A DNA stretch of 64,000 bases from Alphaproteobacteria bacterium (lineage in GTDB: Bacteria > Pseudomonadota > Alphaproteobacteria > Micropepsales > Micropepsaceae): the NCBI GenBank assembly GCA_021325375.1, contig JAJPHG010000035.1, positions 1-64,000 of the forward strand, read 5' to 3'. The position numbers and the translations under genes were made by a program. The number at the start of each line of letters is the position of its first letter. The stretch's first letter is position 1. Shown in pieces: positions 1 through 7,733 of the stretch. The notes under the pieces are model-generated. The model was not told the origin of the DNA. It ran no database searches and saw nothing but the letters and a program-made list of their open reading frames with translations.

Positions 1-505
1 GATCTGCGCGACCGAGGCCAGCGTCTCGGCCGGGATCTTCTTGTTGAGCTTGATGTACTGCTCGAAGTTCGTCTTGACCGTGCGGATCAGCGCCTCGGTC
101 TCGCGCGTCTCGCCGACATTCTCGGGGATACGCTCGATGTTGGCCTGAAAGAAATCCGAGCGCGGCAGGAAGCCCGTCACCTTCGCGCGCGACTTGCCCT
201 CGACGAGCACGCGCACGGTCTGGTCCGGCAGCTTGAGGAGCTGCAGCACCGTCGCCAGCGTGCCGATCGTGTGCAGGCCGTCGGGGCCCGGGTCGTCCTC
301 GGACGCGTTCTTCTGGGTGAGAAGCAGGATCTGCTTCTCCTCGCCCATCACTTCTTCCAGGGCGCGCACCGATTTCTCGCGGCCCACGAACAGCGGCACG
401 ATCATGTGGGGGAACACGACGATGTCGCAGCGGCAGCACCGACGCGACGTCTTCATTGCCGCCGGCGACGCCCTTGCCTGGGGGGGTACTCACCAAATCC
501 GTCAT
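1..505 (-). CDS. lon: ATP-dependent protease Lon, N-terminal part (partial, frameshifted)
   Basis: This is the 5' end of lon; the gene runs off the left edge of the window. Lon is the cytoplasmic AAA+ serine protease that degrades misfolded and regulatory proteins. The translated N-terminal substrate-binding domain reads LPLRDIVVFPH, then IVPLFVGREKSVRALEE, and later FEQYIKLNKKIPAETL, all typical of Lon. The start is ATG at 505, preceded by AGGAG at good spacing. The frame changes near 425-430: the codons before it end in LPL and the expected Arg codon has only one base left, so two bases are missing (or one is extra). As lon closes the conserved tig-clpP-clpX-lon cluster, a sequence error is more likely than a true pseudogene. 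Confidence 0.93.
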   Translation of the reverse strand, partial: MTDLVSTPPGKGVAGGNEDVASVLPLRHRRVPPHDRAAVRGPREIGARPGRSDGRGEADPASHPEERVRGRPGPRRPAHDRHAGDGAAAPQAAGPDRARARRGQVAREGDGLPAALGFLSGQHRAYPRECRRDARDRGADPHGQDELRAVHQAQQEDPGRDAGLGRAD

Positions 506-558
506 CTCTACTCCTATCCGGCCGCCCCTGGGCCGCCGGTTGATAAGGCATCATACCC

Positions 559-587
559 CTTATGGGCGTAGGAAACCTTGATTTAAG
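559..587 (-). promoter_or_regulatory. Candidate heat-shock (sigma-32) promoter of lon
   Basis: On the minus strand CTTAAA (587-582) is followed after 15 bases by CCCATAAG (566-559), close to the RpoH pattern CTTGAA and CCCCATNT. It lies about 54 bases before the lon start. RpoH control of lon is well known in proteobacteria; this particular site is inferred from pattern only. Confidence 0.4.
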
Positions 588-643
588 TCGCCCGAAATGG
601 GCCGACTCTCGGATGTCTAAAGTGGGGCGAGGCCGGATTGGTT

Positions 644-1736
644 TCAAGGCATGGGGTTAAGGCGCGGTAAACGCGCCATATTTTGCGTCCGGGAGGACAC
701 AAAAGGCGGGAACCTCAGCGCTGCGTCAACGGGGGCGGACCGCAGTTGTGCCGCGGCGACCGCCGTCGACGCCTCGCCATCCGTTTCGCGCCATCCCAGC
801 GCATAGGCGTGATTGAGCGCATCCGACACGGACCGCTCCAGGAAATGGAGACGATCCAAGCGCTCCGGCGGTATGTCGTCCTTGCGCGGGTATTTGCTCA
901 GATACTCTTCCCGCACCAGCGCCAGGGCCGCGTCGGCTGGGGTGAGCATGACCACAGGGTCATTGGGGTAATAGGGGCGCAGCAGCTCCGCGATGTCCCA
1001 AGCCTCCTGGTAGCGCCCGTCGGACATCTCCCGCTCGATGACGATCCCAGCGAGGATCACGAGCGCCTCCTTCCTGGTCAGCGTCTTCATATAGATGCCG
1101 TTGGCGACGGCTTCGTCGGTCATCGGCATGTTCTGGCGGATATAGACATCCCGCGCCGGGTAGGCGCCGCTGGTCGTCTCCAGATTGACGGTCTTGCCGG
1201 TCACATCGTCGGTGTATTTGACGAACATGTGCCCCGGTGCCGTGGAGAGCGTCGCTTTCAGGTGGAGGCGCTGCGCCAATGCGGCGAACAGGATCGGCAT
1301 GCTCACGCAATTGCCGCGATGGGTGAAGAGGTAGGTCGAAAGCAACCGGTTTTCCGGCTTGCGGGCCCATGGGGTCGGAGAGATCGTATTGAAACGGCTT
1401 GTTCGCGTTCCAGGGCCCGGGCTCGTAGATGTATTTGCGCAGCATCGTCAGACGCAGCCGCGCCGGCGCCGAAGGACCCGCCATCGCCGCGATCGTCTTG
1501 GCCATGCCGTCAATCTGCTTGAGCGAGCCTTCGATGTCGGTTTTGGAAGCATACAGTTTGTCGAAGGTCAGCTTCACTCTCGCAAGATCAATACGGCTCT
1601 GCGGCATCCGCATGACGAAGCGGACGGTCGCCAATGGGCTCATGCCGGCCTGTCGCGCGGGCTGTGCCCTTGCCGCGCCGGAGTTATCCGCCGCGAGCGA
1701 CAGAGCGAGGGCGGCCACGGCGAGCGCCGCTCTCAT
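644..1736 (-). CDS. Exported transglutaminase-like (cysteine-peptidase fold) protein, frameshifted
   Basis: The start is ATG at 1736, giving an Ala-rich signal peptide (MRAALAVAALALSLAA). Mid-protein the segment LLSTYLFTHRGNCVSMPILF contains the RGNCVSM motif with the likely catalytic Cys of transglutaminase-like/SirB1-type domains, and GHMFVKY about 35 residues later supplies the likely His. A C-terminal TPR-like segment follows. The frame breaks at about 1363-1365: removing one C from a CCC run gives the natural join DPMGRKPENRLLSTYL. I treat it as one gene of about 364 residues. It lies just upstream of lon on the same strand. Its substrate cannot be told; a protease- or amidase-like role in the envelope is an inference. 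Confidence 0.7.
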
Positions 1737-1967
1737 AGAGGCGGCGATGCGGCATCGCGCCGGATGTCCGCTGCAAATTCGGCTGTGGCAGCCATGGGGA
1801 GTAGCAGTTCCGAAATACACGCTATAGTATTATCTAAACAATAACAACTTTCAAGAGAGTTTTACCATGTCTGCGGTGCAAGAAGGCAATCGTTTCCGGA
1901 TCGAAGGAACTTGGGATGCGGGCTGCCGCTCTCTATCGCGTGACGTTGGCGGCATCAGGCGAACGGA
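1737..1967. other. AT-richer intergenic stretch with a possible 55-codon ORF
   Basis: No established gene lies here. It has an AT-rich patch (TATAGTATTAT around 1823) followed on the plus strand by ATG at 1867, opening a 55-residue ORF (MSAVQEGNRFRIEGTWDAG...) that ends at 2034 inside the 3' end of the facing gene. The second half of that ORF is low-complexity glycine, so only the first 25 or so codons look gene-like; it may be a truncated gene or chance. Confidence 0.25.
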
Positions 1968-2441
1968 TTATCTGGGCGGTGGCGGCGGAATCGGCAGAAT
2001 CGCGTCCTTCCCTTCGATGATGCTCAGCGAATAGACGTCGCGCAGAAGCAATTCCCCGTCCGGAGCCTCTTCGGAATGGGCGACAAAGGTCCCATAAAAG
2101 ATCGCCTTCACATGCCTATGCACCTCGGCAGTGGACGTGGCGAAGGCGTTTTGGATCATCGTCTCCAACTGGTCCAAATGCGGTTCGTTGGCGCGTGCAT
2201 CACCGCCCATTTCGATCCCCGGGGCGGAAAGGCAGTGCAGATCCGCGAGTTTCGGCGCATGAAGCCCGTTGCCTCTCACATCCGCTTTAACGATGACGAT
2301 CTTGTGGTCGTAGAAGCTCGCATGCGACGTCAGATCGCAAACGGAAGCGTGAAGAGCGCGAGGCGCCGCCGCAGCTTTCACCAGCGCTGGAAACAGCGCG
2401 ATCGCAAACGCCGTGCAGAGAACTCTCGCGGGCGTCACCAT
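1968..2441 (-). CDS. Hypothetical exported protein (157 aa)
   Basis: I do not recognise a family with certainty. The protein starts with a typical signal peptide (VLCTAFAIALFPALVKA, then AAAAP). Its mature part has a pattern C-DL-SHASFYDHKIVIVKADVRGNG, i.e. a short domain asking how an enclosed feature is set, also seen in its neighbour at 2472-2867 (HPKLYEGREVRIRGWVTL); this resembles the beta-barrel (OB-fold-like) start of small exported proteins. The C-terminus is a run of prolines (PIPPPPPR). It is co-directional with the RHS-tip gene and its base composition looks less GC-rich than the core genes. A periplasmic immunity or accessory role for the toxin-like gene is possible but unproven. 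Confidence 0.6.
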   Translation of the reverse strand: MVTPARVLCTAFAIALFPALVKAAAAPRALHASVCDLTSHASFYDHKIVIVKADVRGNGLHAPKLADLHCLSAPGIEMGGDARANEPHLDQLETMIQNAFATSTAEVHRHVKAIFYGTFVAHSEEAPDGELLLRDVYSLSIIEGKDAILPIPPPPPR

Positions 2442-2471
2442 GGCTTCATCAATCCACGCATCGTTTTTCGT

Positions 2472-2867
2472 TCAACGCCCTCGAAACGGCAGTTTGGACG
2501 TGTCCACCTCGATGGCTGAGTTGTTGCACATTCCGAGCTCCGTCGTGCGGTCCCCTTCGTATTGATGAAATACGCCTGAAATTGTCCGGACCTGACCATC
2601 GATGCTCTTGTCTCCGGTCCAACTCTGAACCCCAACGAGAGACACGCAGTGACTGAAATCATCCTTCAGATGCTCGAAATCATCTTTCGTGTCCCAAATG
2701 TTGCGATTCTCGACGCGCAAAGTTACCCAGCCTCGGATTCGAACTTCACGGCCCTCATACAGTTTGGGGTGAGCGTTGATCTCGCTAGGCAAATAGACAG
2801 GCTCCTGTGCGCAACCGGCGAGCAACCCAACCACGCAAAGCACGGCGAGCTTGTTGGTGACAGTCAT
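2472..2867 (-). CDS. Hypothetical lipoprotein (131 aa)
   Basis: The best start is ATG at 2867, giving MTVTNKLAVLCVVGLLAGC with a lipobox (LLAGC) and Cys19 as the lipidated residue; longer upstream readings would put extra residues before the signal peptide. The mature part contains EINAHPKLYEGREVRIRGWV, the pattern of a small OB-fold-like domain, and a later VSLVGVQSW strand. It is probably a sibling of the gene at 1968-2441, which shares the same opening motif after its signal peptide. It is encoded downstream of the secreted toxin-like gene on the same strand, which is where an envelope-anchored immunity protein would be expected; that role is inferred from position only. Confidence 0.6.
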   Translation of the reverse strand: MTVTNKLAVLCVVGLLAGCAQEPVYLPSEINAHPKLYEGREVRIRGWVTLRVENRNIWDTKDDFEHLKDDFSHCVSLVGVQSWTGDKSIDGQVRTISGVFHQYEGDRTTELGMCNNSAIEVDTSKLPFRGR

Positions 2868-3033
2868 AAGCAATTCGCAACTATTGGTGAGCAAAATGGT
2901 CTTCTAGCAGGCCTTGCTGCCGACACTCTTGCTTGAAGCGCTGCGCGCTGATCCAACGTCAAGCCTGCCATGCTCGGCAACCTATCGATTTGGCATTGCA
3001 GATTTTGGCCGCTTCCCGTCCAGCAAGAAGCAA

Positions 3034-3600
3034 TCAGTCCGAACATCTGCCGAAGGGATCGAGCGTTTCAAGTTCGAAGTGCTGAGATGAAGACCTGATA
3101 GCGGCCATCCGGCCCTGAGTTGCAAGGACGACAAGATTCTCATCTGCTTTTGCTAAATAGATTCCGCGTAGACCATTGCCCACCTCGTATTCGTAGACGG
3201 TACCTGGAAATCGTCCATCTCCCAGAACCAATATGGCCGATGGAGCATAGCTGTGAACACCCAAATCGTGTTGTTCCATATAGCGGAACAAGATGGCGGT
3301 CTTGACTCCGTTCGCAATCCACTCGCCACCGACATCAAATTTGGAACAGTGCCGTGGAAGAACGATGTGTAAATATCCTGCATAAGCGCAAAAGAACTCG
3401 GTCGTTGAACAATCCGCCAGCGTGTTTGTAATGGGCCCGAACACCTCCACTTTCTTTTGAAAATCAAAAACCAAATTGCCAAACGCAAAAACCCCTCGCG
3501 GTCCCCACGCCCCGGTTTCCGGCGATGACCCACTCTCTACTGCGACGCAAGGGCCTGCGAATCCCACGTATATCGCCAACAGCAGACTCAGAACGCGCAT
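3034..3600 (-). CDS. Hypothetical exported protein next to RHS-tip toxin-like gene (188 aa)
   Basis: The start is ATG at 3600 with GAAGGGAA upstream; it gives a clear signal peptide (MRVLSLLLAIYVGFAGPCVA). The longer open frame upstream of this is an overlap with the neighbouring gene. The mature domain has three well spaced Cys residues (DCSTTEFFCAYAG, and RHCSKF) and a C-terminal Cys (FGRCSD), consistent with disulfides in the periplasm. No family is recognised. It begins only 13 bases after the stop of the RHS-tip/zincin gene and is co-directional, the usual position of a cognate immunity gene, so that is my leading guess. Composition is visibly less GC-rich than the flanking core genes. 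Confidence 0.6.
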   Translation of the reverse strand: MRVLSLLLAIYVGFAGPCVAVESGSSPETGAWGPRGVFAFGNLVFDFQKKVEVFGPITNTLADCSTTEFFCAYAGYLHIVLPRHCSKFDVGGEWIANGVKTAILFRYMEQHDLGVHSYAPSAILVLGDGRFPGTVYEYEVGNGLRGIYLAKADENLVVLATQGRMAAIRSSSQHFELETLDPFGRCSD

Positions 3601-3613
3601 CGAGGTTTCCCTT

Positions 3614-4355
3614 CTATTGCTCCGGTGAGAAAATCGTAGAAGTCGGATTTGAAATCGGCTCTTTGACGGTTCCGCCAATCGCCTTCGCTGCATCATTTGC
3701 CGTAGTTTCGTTTCTCTCCCAATCTGGGTCGCCGGGACCCCAGACCTTTCCCGATATCTGACCTCGTCCAAAATGCTTCCATGTATCGTCGGTGGCCTTA
3801 AGACCGCCGGGCGTGTCATGACCGGCCTCATGGAAAAGCAGGAAGTTTTGAGCCGACAATCCATGCGCGGCATAGAACCACGCCTGAGAGGCATTCATAT
3901 TCACAAGCGCGCTTTTAAAATTTCCTGAGGTGTCTATCGTAACTTGATTTGCCCCCGCGCCGCCGTTGCCAAAACTCGACTGTGTATCGGTTAGATTGAA
4001 CGTCGTGTTGTTCCAAATCGTCTTCAACTGAGCGCCCGTCATCGTTGAGCCATCCCGCATCTGTATCTGCCGATCGTCATTCAAGGCATTGATCTTCGGC
4101 GTAACCGCGTTGTTGCGCGCCTTCAATACTCGCGCGGTTGTGCTGCACTGAGAGTTTCCGGAGGAACAACTATTCGTAATCGTGAGGAGACCCGTGGGGA
4201 TCCGTGCGGTCGGTCGGGTCGTCCGCCACATAGGTGTAAAGGTCCGGATCCACTTGGTAGCCCGCCGGATCGGTCTGCAGGAACCGCGCCTCAGCCGTTG
4301 AGCCGCAGGCCAACAGCGCGACCAATGCTGAACAGACGATCTTGCAATTCGCCAT
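3614..4355 (-). CDS. Secreted mini-RHS protein with C-terminal HExxH zincin domain (toxin-like), frameshifted
   Basis: The start is ATG at 4355, giving a signal peptide (MANCKIVCSALVALLACG...AEA). Right after it comes RFLQTDPAGYQ and LYTYVADDPTDRTDPHG, the end motif of RHS repeat-associated core domains, but without any preceding RHS/YD barrel. After a frame change near 4180-4195 (one extra or two missing bases) the sequence continues as a variable C-terminal domain with NFLLFHEAGHDTPGG, a HExxH zinc motif, and about 40 residues later WERNETTANDAAKAIGG, whose Glu can serve as third zinc ligand. RHS proteins typically end in polymorphic toxins, so an exported metallopeptidase toxin is plausible. 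The two frames together make about 247 codons. It sits inserted between clpX and lon. Confidence 0.68.
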
Positions 4356-4444
4356 CCGAGCCCCCGCCGCATGCGCAACCGGAAGTATTGCGCACCTCAG
4401 GGACACGCTGCAATAGCGAAGGACAGGTTTTGTGCCGTAAGGCC

Positions 4445-5709
4445 TCAGCTCGCCGTCTGCTCGCGCATGCCCTTGTCGGAGTAGGTGTAGAGCGGGCGCG
4501 CGCGGCCTTCGACGACGTCGGCGGTGATCACCACCTCCTGCACGCCGTTCAAGGTCGGCAACTCGAACATCGTCTCGAGCAGGATGTTCTCCATGATCGA
4601 GCGCAGGCCGCGGGCGCCGGTGCGGCGCGCGATGGCGCGGCGCGCGATCGCGTGCAGCGCCTCGTCCTGGAAGCGCAGCTTGACGTTCTCCATCTCGAAC
4701 ATGCGCTGATACTGTTTCGCCAGCGCGTTCTTCGGCCGCGTCAGGATCTCGATCAGCGCCGTCTCCTGCAGGTCGCCGAGCGTGGCGAGCACCGGCAGGC
4801 GGCCGATGAATTCCGGGATCAGGCCGAATTTGAGCAGGTCCTCGGGCTCGACCTCGCGCAGGATCTCGCCCGTGCCGCGCTCGTCCGGCGCACGCACCGT
4901 GGCGCCGAAGCCCATCGAGGTGCCCTGCGTGCGCGCGGAGATGATCTTGTCGAGGCCGGCGAACGCGCCGCCGACGATGAAGAGGATGTTGGTCGTGTCG
5001 ACCTGCAGAAACTCCTGCTGCGGATGCTTGCGGCCGCCCTGCGGGGGGACGCTGGCGATCGTACCTTCCATGATCTTGAGCAGCGCCTGCTGCACGCCCT
5101 CGCCCGACACGTCGCGCGTGATCGACGGGTTGTCGGACTTGCGGGAGATCTTGTCGACCTCGTCGATATAGACGATGCCGCGCTGCGCGCGCTCGACGTT
5201 GTAGTCGGCGTTCTGCAAGAGCTTGAGGATGATGTTCTCGACGTCCTCGCCGACATAGCCGGCTTCGGACAGCGTCGTCGCATCCGCCATGGTGAACGGC
5301 ACGTCGAGGATGCGCGCCAGCGTCTGCGCCAGCAGCGTCTTGCCGCAGCCCGTGGGGCCGATCAGCATGATGTTGGACTTGGCGAGTTCGACGTCCTGGT
5401 TCTTCCGGTGGCGTTGATGCGCTTGTAGTGATTGTGGACCGCGACCGAGAGCACCTTCTTGGCGTGGCCTTGGCCCACGACATAGTCGTCGAGGACCTTG
5501 TAGATCTCCTGCGGGCTCGGCACGCCCTCCTTCGACTTCATGAAGGAGGTCTTGTTCTCCTCCCGGATGATCTCCATGCACAATTCGACGCATTCGTCGC
5601 AGATGAAAACCGTCGGGCCCGCAATCAGCTTGCGGACCTCATGCTGGCTCTTACCGCAAAAGGAGCAATAGAGCGTATTCTTCGACTCGCCGCCGCCCGC
5701 CTTACTCAT
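4445..5709 (-). CDS. clpX: ATP-dependent Clp protease ATP-binding subunit ClpX (frameshifted)
   Basis: ClpX is the AAA+ unfoldase that recognises tagged substrates and feeds them to ClpP. The N-terminal zinc-binding domain shows [10 protein letters not shown] and [10 protein letters not shown] (four Cys), followed by DDYVVGQ. The AAA+ core has Walker A GPTGCGKT, Walker [11 protein letters not shown], and the sensor and C-terminal domain FIGRLPV and [10 protein letters not shown]. The reading frame breaks at about 5404-5407: one A is missing from an AAA run, since gga-aag-aac-cag-gac restores [11 protein letters not shown]. Everything else is full-length (about 422 residues). It is next to clpP and on the same strand. 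As ClpX is a core gene, the indel is probably a sequence error. Confidence 0.95.
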
Positions 5710-5830
5710 AGGCTTTTCCGGGCGTGAGCCCGTCCCTTAAACACCGCATTGACCCAAACCGTTTCCGGCACTGCAGGAACTGCGCCAGACCGACCGGGTT
5801 GCCCTCCCGATTCATTCGACCACGTTACGG

Positions 5831-5862
5831 CCCGCGGGATCAAGATTTGCTTAATCCGCGGG
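5831..5862. other. Inverted repeat between clpP and clpX
   Basis: CCCGCGGGAT (5831-5840) faces ATCCGCGGG (5854-5862) across a 13-base AT-rich loop. Six Ts follow on the plus strand at about 5872. On the minus strand, the direction of clpP to clpX, there is no T-run after the hairpin, so it may be an attenuator or processing site rather than a full terminator. The rest of the 186-base gap shows nothing else recognisable. Confidence 0.35.
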
Positions 5863-5895
5863 ATTCCGCCCTTTTTTGACGTCAACGGGTCGATT

Positions 5896-6528
5896 TCAGG
5901 ACCTCGCTTCCACGTTTTCCGGCCGCCGCTCCATGACCGTGTCGATCAGGCCGAAGGCCTTGGCCTCCTCGGCGGTCATATAGGTATCCCGATCCAGGGC
6001 CTTCTCCACCGCCTCGACGCTCTGGCCGGTATGCTTGGCATAGATCTCGTTCAGGCGCTTTTTCAGCTTCACGATCTCCTGCGCGTGGCGGGCGATGTCC
6101 GCCGCCTGGCCATAGTAGGAGGCCGAGGGCTGGTGCACCAGGATGCGCGAATTGGGCAGCGCATAGCGCTCGCCCTTCTTGCCCGCCATCAGCAGCAGCG
6201 ACGCCGCCGACGCCGCCTGGCCGACGCAATAGGTCTGCACCGCCGGGCGGATGTACTGCATCGTGTCGTAGATCGCCAAGCCCGCCGTGACGATGCCGCC
6301 CGGCGAGTTGATGTACATGGAGATTTCTTTCTTCGGGTTCTCCGCCTCGAGGAACAGCAGCTGCGCCGTGATCAGGCTGGCGCCGTAATCCTCGATCGGC
6401 CCGGTGACGAAGAGCACGCGCTCCTTGAGCAGGCGCGAATAGATGTCATAGGCGCGCTCGCCGCGGGCAGTCTGCTCGACCACCATCGGCACAAGCGTAT
6501 TCATATAGACGTTACGCGGGTCGGACAT
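5896..6528 (-). CDS. clpP: ATP-dependent Clp protease proteolytic subunit
   Basis: ClpP is the serine peptidase ring that degrades substrates unfolded by ClpX or ClpA. At 210 residues it has normal family length. Ser107 in GQAASAAS and His132 in ILVHQP are the catalytic pair, with the Asp expected in the DRDTYM segment near 180. SPGG (oxyanion region, near residue 75) is also present. The ATG at 6528 ([20 protein letters not shown]) matches ClpP starts. It is upstream of clpX on the same strand, separated by 186 bases with a hairpin. Confidence 0.97.
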   Translation of the reverse strand: MSDPRNVYMNTLVPMVVEQTARGERAYDIYSRLLKERVLFVTGPIEDYGASLITAQLLFLEAENPKKEISMYINSPGGIVTAGLAIYDTMQYIRPAVQTYCVGQAASAASLLLMAGKKGERYALPNSRILVHQPSASYYGQAADIARHAQEIVKLKKRLNEIYAKHTGQSVEAVEKALDRDTYMTAEEAKAFGLIDTVMERRPENVEARS

Positions 6529-6552
6529 GGAATTCCCTGATTCGTTGCAATC

Positions 6553-6580
6553 AGCCTAGGGCGCGCAAGCGCCCTGTCAA
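6553..6580 (-). promoter_or_regulatory. Candidate promoter of clpP
   Basis: On the minus strand TTGACA (6580-6575) is followed after 16 bases by TAGGCT (6558-6553), about 25 bases before the clpP start. The -35 is a perfect consensus; the -10 is weak. A GC palindrome (AGGGCGC-TTGC-GCGCCCT) fills the spacer and could bind a regulator. Confidence 0.4.
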
Positions 6581-6630
6581 CGCCCTATATAGGCATCCAC
6601 GGCGTTAATACGACCTTGCAAAGCAAAGGG

Positions 6631-6932
6631 TTATTCGGCGGCCACGGGAACTTTCGGGACGAGGCGCTTGAGCCTCGGCCTGCCCTTGCGCAGCCGGACT
6701 TGCGCGAGGTCGTAGTTCCCTGCATGCGAAGCCACGCATCGGCCGTGCTGCCGATCGCCTGCTCAAGCCGTACCGCCATTTCCGCGGAGATCGCACTCTT
6801 GCCGTTGACGACATTGTAGAGCTGCTGGCGGGTCACGCCCAAGCCCTTGGCGGCTTCGGCAATGGTAAGACCCAGGGCTTCAAGATCGTATCTGATGCCA
6901 TGTCCCGGATGGGGTGGGTTCTTCATCGGCAT
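6631..6932 (-). CDS. higA: HigA-type antitoxin / XRE-family regulator (frameshifted)
   Basis: A short helix-turn-helix protein of the HigA family: HPGHGIRYDLEALGLTIAEA, then AKGLGVTRQQLYNVVNGKSAIS (the HTH), then AVRLEQAIGSTADAWLRMQ. These proteins are DNA-binding antitoxins that neutralise a HigB mRNA interferase and repress their own operon. The frame breaks after WLRMQ: restoring one G in the GGG run at about 6712-6720 gives the family-like tail GNYDLAQVRLRKGRPRLKRL ending at 6631. No complete higB is found upstream; only a short segment reading SVDYHEARTA just before the ATG resembles the end of a HigB protein. Located between clpP and vapB. Confidence 0.75.
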
Positions 6933-7055
6933 TGCCGTTCTCGCCTCGTGATAATCGACGGAACTCCACCTGCCTCTCTCTAATGTTGACTATAACCATT
7001 CGCAAGAGGTACCGTCCATGGACTTTGACTTGCCGTGAACTGGCGCGCATTATCA

Positions 7056-7076
7056 ACCGGTCATTTAGACTGGTCA
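7056..7076 (+). promoter_or_regulatory. Candidate vapB operator (direct repeats)
   Basis: Two direct repeats, ACCGGTCA (7056-7063) and ACTGGTCA (7069-7076), 13 bases apart, lie immediately before the vapB start at 7081. Toxin-antitoxin operons are usually autorepressed from such repeats; the role here is inferred from position. Confidence 0.35.
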
Positions 7077-7080
7077 AACC

Positions 7081-7326
7081 ATGAGAGAAATACAATCCTC
7101 CGACGTGAAGGCCCGCTTGCCGGAGTTCCTCGACGCCGTCGAGCGCGGCGAAACCATCGTCGTGACGCGTCACGGCCGGCCCGTGGCGCATCTGGTTCCC
7201 GCCCCTGCTGCGAGCAAGGAACGCGTGCGGCAGGCCCTTGACGGGATCGCGGCACTGCGCCGCGGCACGCGCAAGACGACGCTGAAGGAACTGCTCTCGT
7301 TCCGGCACGAGGGGCATCGCTCCTGA
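7081..7326 (+). CDS. Type II antitoxin, Phd/YefM family (VapB partner)
   Basis: An 81-residue protein with the typical antitoxin opening MREIQSSDVKARLPEFLDAV and the GETIVVTRHGRPVAHLVP strand-helix pattern of the Phd/YefM fold. The N-terminal half should bind the operator and the C-terminal tail (RGTRKTTLKELLS) should wrap the toxin. Its TGA stop overlaps the ATG of the PIN toxin by one base (TGATG), a tightly coupled pair. It is transcribed opposite to the surrounding clp/tig cluster, so the pair is an insertion into that conserved order. Confidence 0.88.
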   Translation: MREIQSSDVKARLPEFLDAVERGETIVVTRHGRPVAHLVPAPAASKERVRQALDGIAALRRGTRKTTLKELLSFRHEGHRS

Positions 7327-7733
7327 TGTTCGCGATCGACACCTCCGTCGTCGCGAGCTGGTGTTTTCCGGATGAAATACACGCCAATGCCGACACAGCC
7401 TTCCGCCGCATCGCGAAAGACACCGCATGCGCGCCCGTCCTGCTGTGGTTCGAGCTGCGCAACGTGCTGCTCATGGGCGAAAGGCGCGGGCGCCTGACCG
7501 CAAGCCAGGTCGGCCGCTTCCTGGGCTACGTGGCAAATCTCCCCATCGAAACGGATCGCGATCCCGACGAAACGCGCATCTTCGGCTTGGCCCGATCCCA
7601 TCGGCTCTCGATCTACGACGCCGCCTATCTGGAGCTCGCCCAGCGCAGAGCAGTGCCGCTCGCGACTCTGGACGACGCGCTGATGAAAGCGGCACGCGCG
7701 GAGAAGATCGATCTGGTCGGCGAAAGCGCCTAG
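7326..7733 (+). CDS. vapC: PIN-domain ribonuclease toxin VapC
   Basis: A 135-residue PIN domain. Acidic metal-binding residues are visible: Asp5 (FAIDTS), Glu43 (LWFELRN), Asp98 (SIYDAAYLELA) and Asp116/117 (ATLDDAL). Such toxins cut RNA, often tRNA or rRNA, when the antitoxin is degraded; Lon and Clp proteases, encoded next door, are the usual antitoxin-degrading enzymes. Its TAG stop shares the palindrome CTAG with the TAG stop of tig, which faces it on the other strand. Confidence 0.9.
   Translation: MFAIDTSVVASWCFPDEIHANADTAFRRIAKDTACAPVLLWFELRNVLLMGERRGRLTASQVGRFLGYVANLPIETDRDPDETRIFGLARSHRLSIYDAAYLELAQRRAVPLATLDDALMKAARAEKIDLVGESA

Noticed and set aside
960-1820. Separate gene from the upstream half of the transglutaminase-like region
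   Set aside because: Its second half is an out-of-frame reading; a single one-base correction joins both halves into one protein.
6933-7080. Intact higB upstream of higA
   Set aside because: Only a final fragment resembling HigB is visible and a stop codon interrupts it; the space of about 150 bases is too short for a full gene.
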